A stretch of DNA of 6,434 bases from Tannerella sp. Its GTDB lineage: Bacteria > Bacteroidota > Bacteroidia > Bacteroidales > Tannerellaceae. A program made the position numbers and the translations under genes. Below the pieces are notes generated by a model that saw only the letters and a program-made list of their open reading frames with translations, was not told the DNA's origin and made no database searches. The stretch is taken from assembly GCA_031269635.1 (NCBI GenBank), contig JAISYY010000273.1, positions 1 to 6,434 of the forward strand. The letters run 5' to 3'. Numbering within the stretch: the stretch's first letter is position 1; every line of letters starts with the position of its first letter. Of the stretch, positions 1 to 5,666 are shown in pieces.

Positions 1-378
1 AAACCGGATGACGACGGCGACGATACGAAAATAGATGACTTGTTCGACAAGATAGACCGCCTGATGAAAGAACGGCGCATCTTTGCCGACAGTCAGATTT
101 CCCGGAAATCCGTCGCCGAGATGATCGGGATAAACGAAAGAGCCCTGTTCGACTGCATCAAAAACAATACGGAAAAGAACTTCTCGGACTACATCACTTT
201 TCTCCGGCTGAATTATGCACGCGAACTGCTCGCCGGCCGCAATGAAAAACTCACCATGGAAGCTATCGCCGACGAAGCGGGATTCGGTTCAAGAGCTTCT
301 TTTTACCGCCTTTTCAAGACTAATTACGGCCTTTCGCCCGACGAATTTCGCAAACTGACCCGGATACAAATGGCTTAA
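1..378 (+). CDS. AraC-family transcriptional regulator, C-terminal part (5' end outside window)
   Basis: This is the DNA-binding end of an AraC/XylS-type regulator. The frame is open from base 1 without a stop, so 125 residues are visible and the gene starts upstream; a TTG at 40 could be read as a start, but it sits in continuous coding frame and would cut the protein just before the domain. A first helix-turn-helix lies at about residues 34-55 (SRKSVAEMIGINERALFDCI). The classic second one is at about 84-107, followed by the family signature FGSRASFYRLFKTNYGLSPDEFRK-like block (residues 95-117: F, S, FYRLFK, G, SP, FRK conserved). An acidic stretch (DDDGDD) precedes the domain. In Bacteroidota such C-termini often sit on membrane-anchored or TPR-containing sensors, but the sensor part is not visible here. 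Its targets are unknown. The assignment to the family is firm; the full architecture is not. Confidence 0.9.
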   Translation, partial: KPDDDGDDTKIDDLFDKIDRLMKERRIFADSQISRKSVAEMIGINERALFDCIKNNTEKNFSDYITFLRLNYARELLAGRNEKLTMEAIADEAGFGSRASFYRLFKTNYGLSPDEFRKLTRIQMA

Positions 379-398
379 GAGCTGTCTTCGTGCCTTGT

Positions 399-414
399 AA
401 CGGTGAAAGCCGTT
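399..414 (+). terminator. weak hairpin after the AraC-type gene
   Basis: AACGG and CCGTT form a perfect 5-bp stem around a 6-base loop, 20 bp after the stop codon, and are followed by CCTTTT. The stem is short and the T run is poor, so this is only a candidate terminator. Confidence 0.22.
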
Positions 415-523
415 CCTTTTGGGTCGCCTTTCCGGGATTTCGTTATTGTGCATAATATGCTTGCCGTAATTATAAATCCGGCCGGTGACTAAATCAAAAA
501 AGTCAGATTAATCAACACTTCCA

Positions 524-555
524 TTAGTAATTGTGGAAAAAATCATTATCTTTGC
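524..555 (+). promoter_or_regulatory. Bacteroidota-type promoter for the Rpn-like nuclease gene
   Basis: The -7 element TATCTTTGC (547-555) matches the Bacteroidota consensus TAnnTTTGC exactly. TTAG at 524-527, one base off the TTTG -33 element, lies 19 bp upstream, which is the usual spacing. Transcription would start around 560-563 and give a short leader of about 30 bases, A-rich before the ATG at 592 and without a clear Shine-Dalgarno, as is common in this phylum. Confidence 0.75.
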
Positions 556-591
556 ATCTGACAACAAAATAAAAAAGCGAACGTAAGTATC

Positions 592-1587
592 ATGGCAAAA
601 AAGAGTAAAAAAAATAACGGGAACAAATGCAAATTCAGCGAAGGACCGGGCGTATTTATCAATCCGAGGACGGATTTCGGATTCAAGCGCGTATTCAATA
701 ATGCCTCGATGATGAAATCCTTTTTAAATTCGGTGATAATGGTGGAAAGACCGGGTTATTCCGTTCGGGAAGTAACGTTTTTACCCGCAGAGCATTTCGG
801 CGAGACTCGCATGGAACATATCGTTATAACCGATACACGTTGCCGGATTGAGACCGGCGAGGACATCCTGGTAGAGATGCAAAACGCGCAGCCGAAGAAT
901 TTTGTGGAGAGGTTACTCTTTTACAGTACCTACCTCATCCGCAGCCAGGCTCCGAAGCGCCGCCGCAAGGGGGAGGACAGGGAAAAAGAAAAACCGTGGA
1001 ATTATGACCTAAAAGCGGTTTACGCAGTAGCGATCGTCAATTATCCAATGATAAAAAGCGTAGCGGCAAAGGGAATGGTGATAGACCGGATAAAATTGAT
1101 GCACGAAGACACGGGGGAAGTGTTTTCGGACAAATTGAATTTCGTAATCGTCGATTTAACGAAGTTCGACAAAAAGGAAGAGGAACTGGAGACACAGGAA
1201 GATTTCTGGCTATACTCCCTCAAACATGCGGAAACGCTGGCGAAGTGTCCCGACAGGATGAAAGAAGATGAAGCAATCAGAGAATTATACGATATATTGA
1301 GAACAAACAAATTAACACCGGAAGAAATGAAAGCATATTACGACAACGTTATTAGCATGGAAAAGATAAGTCTTTTTACAGACCATGCAAAAGAGGAAGG
1401 CATCGAAATCGGAAAAGAGGAAGGCATCGAAATTGGAGAAGAGAGAGGCATCGAAATTGCGACAGTCAGGTTTGTCATCAATGCGGCGGGCAGAGGTATT
1501 CCGGCAGAAGAAATTGCCGGTATAACGGAACTGACGGTCGGGCAGGTGCAAACTATTCTGCGAAACAAAAAAACGGGCGAGGCATGA
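592..1587 (+). CDS. Rpn family recombination-promoting nuclease / PD-(D/E)XK putative transposase
   Basis: The 331-residue protein matches the PDDEXK_2 / Rpn (YhgA-like) family, whose studied E. coli members are DNA endonucleases that promote RecA-independent recombination. The N-terminal hallmark is at residues 22-47 (FINPRTDFGFKRVF, then a FLN motif at 44-46). A PD-(D/E)XK-like core follows with D81 (ITDTRC) and the ILVEMQ strand with E95 and Q97, the E-x-Q variant typical of this family. Next comes the conserved FVERLLFYSTYLI segment (104-116). An inserted basic/acidic stretch (121-134, PKRRRKGEDREKEK) is rich in charge. The tail has three 8-residue repeats of the type KEEGIEIG (267-290), then a small helix-turn-helix-like end (about 300-325, GIPAEEIAGITELTVGQVQ). 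Length is normal for the family. It has its own promoter at 524-555 and no partner gene. Proteins of this type are numerous and patchily spread in Bacteroidota genomes. No terminal inverted repeats were found around it, so it is not shown to be an active transposon. Confidence 0.9.
   Translation: MAKKSKKNNGNKCKFSEGPGVFINPRTDFGFKRVFNNASMMKSFLNSVIMVERPGYSVREVTFLPAEHFGETRMEHIVITDTRCRIETGEDILVEMQNAQPKNFVERLLFYSTYLIRSQAPKRRRKGEDREKEKPWNYDLKAVYAVAIVNYPMIKSVAAKGMVIDRIKLMHEDTGEVFSDKLNFVIVDLTKFDKKEEELETQEDFWLYSLKHAETLAKCPDRMKEDEAIRELYDILRTNKLTPEEMKAYYDNVISMEKISLFTDHAKEEGIEIGKEEGIEIGEERGIEIATVRFVINAAGRGIPAEEIAGITELTVGQVQTILRNKKTGEA
1390..1461 (+). repeat. three tandem 24-bp units inside the Rpn-like gene
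   Basis: Units lie at 1390-1413, 1414-1437 and 1438-1461. The first two differ at a single base (aaatcgga against aaattgga); the third is more diverged (GAAGAGAGAGGC start, TTGCG end). Each encodes eight residues (KEEGIEIG, KEEGIEIG, EERGIEIA). Because 24 is divisible by three, gain or loss of a unit would keep the frame and change only the length of the charged linker between the nuclease core and the C-terminal helices. Confidence 0.9.
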
Positions 1588-1643
1588 ACGTAGAAAGTTT
1601 ATGTCTTTTCACAGACTATGCGGACAGGGACGATTCCATATAA
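1584..1643 (+). pseudogene. degenerate fragment of an Rpn-type C-terminal tail
   Basis: An ATG overlaps the stop of the nuclease gene (ATGA) and opens a 19-codon frame, MNVESLCLFTDYADRDDSI. The segment SLCLFTDYADRDD resembles residues 255-269 of the nuclease itself (SMEKISLFTDHAKEE). At DNA level 1602-1621 matches 1369-1388 at 17 of 20 positions. It is most simply a leftover of a second family member or of a former 3' end of this gene. Translation by coupling to the upstream stop is possible, but the peptide has no recognisable role of its own. Confidence 0.55.
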
Positions 1644-1669
1644 AGGGATCGCCCCTCTGGTCATGTCCG
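1621..1669 (+). terminator. imperfect hairpin between the Rpn-like and KamA-like genes
   Basis: CGGACA (1621-1626) pairs with TGTCCG (1664-1669). Inside it, GGG-CGAT-CC (1627-1637, with single bulged bases at 1630 and 1635) pairs with GG-ATCG-CCC (1646-1654) around an 8-base loop, leaving a one-sided internal loop at 1655-1663. The hairpin is followed by GAAGAATTATTTTA, not a clean T run. It could end the nuclease transcript or be part of the leader of the next gene. Confidence 0.3.
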
Positions 1670-1710
1670 GAAGAATTATTTTACTGTAACCTGTCAAAAA
1701 TTACTGCATT

Positions 1711-3798
1711 ATGAATACACTTTTTATACACTGGACATTAAAAGATTTGAAGAAACGGTTTATTACCGATTGCCCGCAAATCTGTCAGGCAGTGAAGGAA
1801 TCCGTGTCGGTAAAACAATTCAAAGAAAAAATCATGGAGCTGTTTCCGTATGATACGATTCTGCAACTCATCCGTTATGACGGGGAAACTGTAACTGATT
1901 TCTCAACAGGAAAAGATGTTTACATCCGGACGGTTTCCCTGCTGTATTCATTTCTGCGGAGTGAAAAAAATACCTGCAATGACGCAACTGACGACGCGGT
2001 GAAAACCGACCTGTTCACCGACCTGTATTTTATTTTCCGGAACACCCCCGGCCGGGTGCGCCACGAAACGGTCACGGAAGCGAAAGTCATGCAATGGGCC
2101 GGGCAATGGGTATCGGGACTGGACCCGAACGTGCGGCAAACGCGCGAAACGAACAGGCAACGCATCATCAATAAACTTATCCGGCGTCTCGAACGGCGTC
2201 ATTCCGTTAATAGCCCGTATTACCTTTCCCCGTCCCGGAGTTTTGAGGAAAAACAGCGCCTGGTGAACGAATGGTGGAACAGTCACCGTTTCCAGTTGCA
2301 CATGGCCGTTAAGCATCCCGACGAGCTTAATTTTTTCCTCGACAATACCTTGTCCGGCGAGACAATGAACATACTGCACGACGCCAGGAAGAAAAATATC
2401 CCGTTTTTCATCACGCCGTATTATGCTTCCTTATTAGACGTTTCGGGAAACAGTTTTGACGATAGCGTCCTGCGCTCCTATATTCTTTACACGAAGGAAC
2501 TGGTCGAAACATTCGGGGAAATAAAGGCGTGGGAGAAGGAAGATGAAGTGGAAGCCGGCAAAGCCAACGCCGCAGGCTGGATTTTGCCCGAAGGACATAA
2601 CATACACCGCCGCTATCCCGAAGCGGCTATCTTTATCCCCGATTCCATCGGCCGTGCCTGCGGCGGACTGTGCGCATCGTGCCAGCGCATGTACGATTTC
2701 CAGAGCCGACGCCTCAACTTCGACTTCAAGGAACTTTCGCCGAAAGAATCGTGGCCTGTCAAGCTGAAAAAACTGATGACTTATTTCGAAGAAGACACAC
2801 AGTTGCGGGATATACTCATCACGGGAGGCGACGCGCTGATGAGCCGCAACGCAACATTACGCAATCTTTTTGACGCTATCTACAGGACGGCTTTGCAGAA
2901 AAAGAAAGCCAATGAAAACCGTCCCGACGGGGAAAAATATGCCGAGATACAGCGGATCAGGCTCGGCACCCGCCTGCCCGTATACCTCCCGATGCGCGTT
3001 GACGAAGAACTGATTTCCATATTAAAAGACTTCAGGGAAAAAGCGTCAAAAACGGGTATTACCCAACTCATTGTGCAAACACATTACCAGACGCCTCTCG
3101 AAATGACAAAAGAATCGAGCGAGGCCATAAAACGTATTCTGTCGGCCGGCTGGATTGTGACAAACCAGCTGGTGTTCAACGTCGCCGCGTCGCGACGCGG
3201 ACATGCGGTTGCACTGCGCAGGACGCTTATCAATAACGGTGTCGTCCCCTACTACACCTTCTCGGTGAAAGGCTTCCGCGAGAATTATGCCGTATACGCC
3301 CCGATCGCCCGTTCGATGCAGGAACGTGCGGAAGAAAAAGCGTACGGCACATTGAGTATGGATGAACAGGATGAATTTGTAAACATACTGCGAAACAACA
3401 TCCCTTACACAAAAGAAATAAACAAATTCCTCTTAAAGAGAAAACACCCGTTTATAGCAACCGACCGTAGCGTGCTTAACCTGCCGGGCATAGGCAAAAG
3501 CATGACATTCTACCTCGCCGGAATAACGGACGAAGGGAAACGTATCCTGTGCTTCGACCACGACAGCACACGCAAACACAGTCCGGCAATAGAAGATTTC
3601 GGAAAAATATACATCACCGAAAACAAATCCATACTCGCCTACCTGAAACAATTACACGAATCGGGAGAAGACATAAAAGCCTACCAGTCAATCTGGGAAT
3701 ACACCGAAGGCACGACGGAACCGAAATTCAAATTATACGAATACCCGGATTTGCCGTTCCAAATCACAAAGGCCGTAAATCACATCAGAATCCGGTAA
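1711..3798 (+). CDS. KamA-family radical SAM protein (lysine 2,3-aminomutase-like, long form)
   Basis: The 695-residue protein is a radical SAM enzyme of the KamA family. The first ~300 residues are an extension in which I recognise no domain. The catalytic half begins near RACGGLCASCQ, where C317, C321 and C324 form the CxxxCxxC site for the [4Fe-4S] cluster. TGGDALMS (371-378) is the SAM-binding GGD motif also found in aminomutases. RLGTRLPVYLPMRV (417-430), a QTHYQTPLEMT strand (456-466) and VVPYYTF (511-517) follow the lysine 2,3-aminomutase (LAM) order. LPGIGKS (591-597) aligns with the LAM PGGGGK segment, making K596 the likely PLP lysine. The two aspartates that hold the lysine side chain in clostridial LAM appear replaced (about V519 or K520, and N590), and only one cysteine (C614) follows the cluster, so the LAM zinc site is absent. 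LAM itself is about 420 residues. The start is the first ATG after an in-frame TAA at 1687. No lysine-fermentation genes adjoin. The family is certain; the substrate is unknown and lysine is doubtful. Confidence 0.9.
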   Translation: MNTLFIHWTLKDLKKRFITDCPQICQAVKESVSVKQFKEKIMELFPYDTILQLIRYDGETVTDFSTGKDVYIRTVSLLYSFLRSEKNTCNDATDDAVKTDLFTDLYFIFRNTPGRVRHETVTEAKVMQWAGQWVSGLDPNVRQTRETNRQRIINKLIRRLERRHSVNSPYYLSPSRSFEEKQRLVNEWWNSHRFQLHMAVKHPDELNFFLDNTLSGETMNILHDARKKNIPFFITPYYASLLDVSGNSFDDSVLRSYILYTKELVETFGEIKAWEKEDEVEAGKANAAGWILPEGHNIHRRYPEAAIFIPDSIGRACGGLCASCQRMYDFQSRRLNFDFKELSPKESWPVKLKKLMTYFEEDTQLRDILITGGDALMSRNATLRNLFDAIYRTALQKKKANENRPDGEKYAEIQRIRLGTRLPVYLPMRVDEELISILKDFREKASKTGITQLIVQTHYQTPLEMTKESSEAIKRILSAGWIVTNQLVFNVAASRRGHAVALRRTLINNGVVPYYTFSVKGFRENYAVYAPIARSMQERAEEKAYGTLSMDEQDEFVNILRNNIPYTKEINKFLLKRKHPFIATDRSVLNLPGIGKSMTFYLAGITDEGKRILCFDHDSTRKHSPAIEDFGKIYITENKSILAYLKQLHESGEDIKAYQSIWEYTEGTTEPKFKLYEYPDLPFQITKAVNHIRIR

Positions 3799-3843
3799 AA
3801 ACAGTCCTGACTTTGTGCGGGAATAAAAAAAGGCTAAATTTTT

Positions 3844-3876
3844 TTTGAGGCGCCGGAGAAGACGCAGTATCTTTGC
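3844..3876 (+). promoter_or_regulatory. orphan Bacteroidota-type promoter
   Basis: TTTG at 3844-3847 and TATCTTTGC at 3868-3876, 20 bp apart, are both exact matches to the -33 and -7 elements of the phylum's housekeeping promoter. It is a better match than the promoter of the Rpn-like gene. It points right, into a region with no conventional gene, and the next genes lie on the opposite strand. Confidence 0.7.
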
Positions 3877-3882
3877 CGGAAA

Positions 3883-4008
3883 TTTGTCGCGATGACGACT
3901 GCAAAGCATCACATCAACTTTATAAATAAATATAACTGCAAGTGATCAATAAAATTTGATTTACTACTATAAAAATACATAATTATTGGCAAACAGCCAA
4001 CTATTTTT
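3883..4008 (+). ncRNA. candidate small transcript (sRNA or tiny-ORF mRNA)
   Basis: The extent is inferred: it runs from the expected start just after the TATCTTTGC box to the T run after a small hairpin (TTGGC 3986-3990, loop AAACA, GCCAA 3996-4000, then CTATTTTT). Inside is one short frame, ATG 3892 to TGA 3945, giving 17 residues (MTTAKHHINFINKYNCK) that match nothing I recognise. The remainder is very AT-rich with little stable pairing. The hairpin stem is only 5 bp, so readthrough to the structure near 4034-4073 is possible. It may equally be a relic left by loss of a gene. Confidence 0.25.
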
Positions 4009-4021
4009 GGTGATATTTTTG

Positions 4022-4061
4022 AAAAAAAAGAGACTGTCTCGCATACTTTTGAGACAGCCCC
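4022..4061 (-). terminator. strong intrinsic terminator for the CotH/SUMF1/barrel operon
   Basis: Read on the minus strand, GGGGCTGTCTC and GAGACAGTCTC form an 11-bp stem (seven Watson-Crick pairs plus a GGGG/UCUC extension with two G-U wobbles) around a 10-base loop, followed at once by eight T. It lies 82 bp after the stop codon of the barrel gene. Read on the plus strand it has a leading A8 but only CCCCTTATT behind, so it should work mainly for minus-strand transcripts. Confidence 0.8.
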
Positions 4062-4143
4062 TTATTCGGGCTGCAAAAATGTCGTAAACAGGCCGGAACT
4101 GTCAAAATTATATTCCCGACTTACGGATGTTCCCGATTTAATT

Positions 4144-4830
4144 TCAAAAATAAAATCCGAACCCCAATTCGCCGCCAATCCCTTCATGTGAATTAACAAC
4201 CTTATATTCTTTCGGGACAAGACGGTTTACGGCATTTGTATGGTTGAAATGATAATATCCGGCAAACATGCTGAGTTTCCCTGACCGCACGCCTAATCTA
4301 ACGCCGGATTGCGGGACGATGTAGCCGCCGGAATTTCTTTTTATTACATTGTTGTTATTCCCTTTAATCCGGATGGTTATGTATTCGTACATCAAACCCA
4401 GTTCTCCTTCCAGGTATAAAAAATGTTTTTCGGATATTTCCATGGCAGGACGAACAGCCACTGAAACGCCTGCCAGATTGCCTCGATATTTCATTTCGCG
4501 GCTTAATGATCCGGTCAATACGCTTTTCTTATCCCATAATATCCCGGCTCGCCCGCGTATCTCGCCCGCAAAGAAATATCCTTCTTCCGGCCGGCCGAAC
4601 GTCTTTTCAATTCCCACCATAACAAAAGGGGCGCCGCCTCCTTCTTCTTCAGTAGGATCTAATGTTACGGAAAATCCTGCCACCAGATTATTTCTGCCGA
4701 TTTTATACTCCATTGCTTCCACGTTCAAATCATGCTCCGACTTTCTGTTATCATGATATTCAATCTGCGAAAAAACCGGAATCAAACCGGACACACATAA
4801 TACTGCTGTTATAAAAAATGTCTTTCTCAT
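4144..4830 (-). CDS. small predicted outer-membrane beta-barrel protein (hypothetical)
   Basis: The 228-residue product has a clear signal peptide: MRK, then a hydrophobic stretch (FFITAVLCVSGLIPV), with likely cleavage at about residue 21-22 (VFS/Q). The mature part has no further hydrophobic helix but many short alternating strands rich in Gly and aromatics (for example LVAGFSVTL 50-58, YFFAGEIRGRAGILW 84-98, LSMFAGYYHF around 197-206). It ends in GELGFGFYF, with the terminal Phe typical of barrel proteins recognised by the BAM complex. The length fits an 8- to 10-strand barrel. I recognise no named family. It lies 24 bp after the SUMF1-type lipoprotein gene and is followed by the strong terminator, so it is very likely the last gene of that operon. 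A partner of the lipoprotein at the outer membrane is possible but not shown. Confidence 0.7.
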   Translation of the reverse strand: MRKTFFITAVLCVSGLIPVFSQIEYHDNRKSEHDLNVEAMEYKIGRNNLVAGFSVTLDPTEEEGGGAPFVMVGIEKTFGRPEEGYFFAGEIRGRAGILWDKKSVLTGSLSREMKYRGNLAGVSVAVRPAMEISEKHFLYLEGELGLMYEYITIRIKGNNNNVIKRNSGGYIVPQSGVRLGVRSGKLSMFAGYYHFNHTNAVNRLVPKEYKVVNSHEGIGGELGFGFYF

Positions 4831-4854
4831 TTTCTTTTATTTCGTTTATATGCG

Positions 4855-5661
4855 TTAATATGTATCGGCGGCGAGCCGGAAGCCTATAAAGTTGTGGCGG
4901 CTTTCGATGTAAGAATAGTCGCCTGTGCGGTACGAGACGCGGGCACATTCTGCCACGATGACCCAACTGCCGCCGCGAATCACACGGCATGCACCCGAAG
5001 AGGCGCCTTCAGGATTTGTCTGTGCGGAAGCGCTGTAAGGACCATACCAGTCGCTGCACCATTCCCACACATTGCCGCTCATATCATAAAGGCCAAGTTC
5101 ATTCGCCTGCTTTGCGCCCGGCTGATGGGTATGGTCGCCGCTGTTATCCCAGTACCATGCCACGTCGTCAACCGTATTGCCGCCACTGTATACGTAGCCC
5201 CTGCTATCGGCGCCCCCTCTTGCCGCATATTCCCACTCGGCTTCGGTGGGAAGGCGGTATGTCTTGCCTGTCTTTTGGTTCAACTTAAAGATAAAGCCAT
5301 CGGAGTAATAGGTGATACCGCCAATGACCTCACTCTCGCCGCCCGTCCCGACGATGTCGTTCCAGCTTACCCGCTCGATAGGCAAATCATCCCCGCTGAA
5401 ATAGGACGGATTATTCCCCATCACATCAAACCACTCCTTCTGCGTAACTTCGTATTTCCCGATATAAAAGTCGCTCAAAGTGACCTGATGAGCCGGCATT
5501 TCCGCATCACTGCAACCGCCGTCCTGCCCGGAAGCGCATCCCATTGTGAACGTCCCGCCTTTGACAAAGACCATCTCGTTTTCTTTCCGGTTATCAATCT
5601 CAGCGCGTTGGCAGGAAGAGAAAATCAACAGCGCCGCGAATATTTTTTTACAGGCAGTCAT
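4855..5661 (-). CDS. SUMF1/formylglycine-generating-enzyme-fold lipoprotein
   Basis: The 268-residue protein begins with a lipoprotein signal (MTACKKIFAALLIFSSC; C17 is the likely lipidated residue, a lipobox slightly off consensus at -3). Lipid anchoring places it in the envelope. From residue 30 it is a complete SUMF1/FGE-sulfatase domain: MVFVKGGTFTMG (30-41), IGKYEVTQKEWFDVMG (67-82), PIERVSWND (94-102), TYRLPTEAEWEYAARGG (134-150), ELGLYDMSGNVWEWCSDWYG (188-207), VIRGGSW (227-233), GFRLA (260-264). True formylglycine-generating enzymes use a copper-binding cysteine pair just after RGGS[FW]. Here the first position is Ile235 and only C239 is present, so sulfatase activation is unlikely and a structural or binding role is more probable. 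It is 5 bp from the CotH-type gene before it and 24 bp from the barrel gene after it. GldJ/GldK-type gliding proteins share the fold but are larger and lie in a different gene context. Confidence 0.9.
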   Translation of the reverse strand: MTACKKIFAALLIFSSCQRAEIDNRKENEMVFVKGGTFTMGCASGQDGGCSDAEMPAHQVTLSDFYIGKYEVTQKEWFDVMGNNPSYFSGDDLPIERVSWNDIVGTGGESEVIGGITYYSDGFIFKLNQKTGKTYRLPTEAEWEYAARGGADSRGYVYSGGNTVDDVAWYWDNSGDHTHQPGAKQANELGLYDMSGNVWEWCSDWYGPYSASAQTNPEGASSGACRVIRGGSWVIVAECARVSYRTGDYSYIESRHNFIGFRLAADTY

Positions 5662-5666
5662 CCTAT

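Larger units (their letters stand above)
3799..4143. other. 345-bp AT-rich intergenic region between convergent genes
   Basis: No ordinary gene is present. From left to right it holds an A7/T8 tract pair (3825-3846) that could form an all-A/T hairpin after the KamA-like gene, a near-consensus plus-strand promoter (3844-3876), a possible short transcript with a 17-codon frame (3892-3945), a small hairpin followed by a T run (3986-4008), and the strong minus-strand terminator (4022-4061). Bases 4074-4143 show nothing I can name. Confidence 0.8.

Noticed and set aside
76..86. ATCTTTGCC at the left edge resembling a -7 box
   Set aside because: It reads CATCTTTGCC, so it lacks the essential TA, and it lies inside the AraC-type coding frame.
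592..1643. An intact mobile element around the Rpn-type gene
   Set aside because: No terminal inverted repeats, target-site duplication or accessory gene could be found on either side. Family membership alone does not show mobility.
1948..2379. A 143-codon minus-strand open frame within the KamA-like gene
   Set aside because: It lies wholly inside a certain coding region, has no promoter or family features, and there is no sign of dual coding.
3825..3846. A7/T8 tracts as a terminator for the KamA-like gene
   Set aside because: The stem would consist only of A-T pairs with no GC core, and its T run overlaps the -33 element of the next promoter. It is mentioned as possible but too weak to call.
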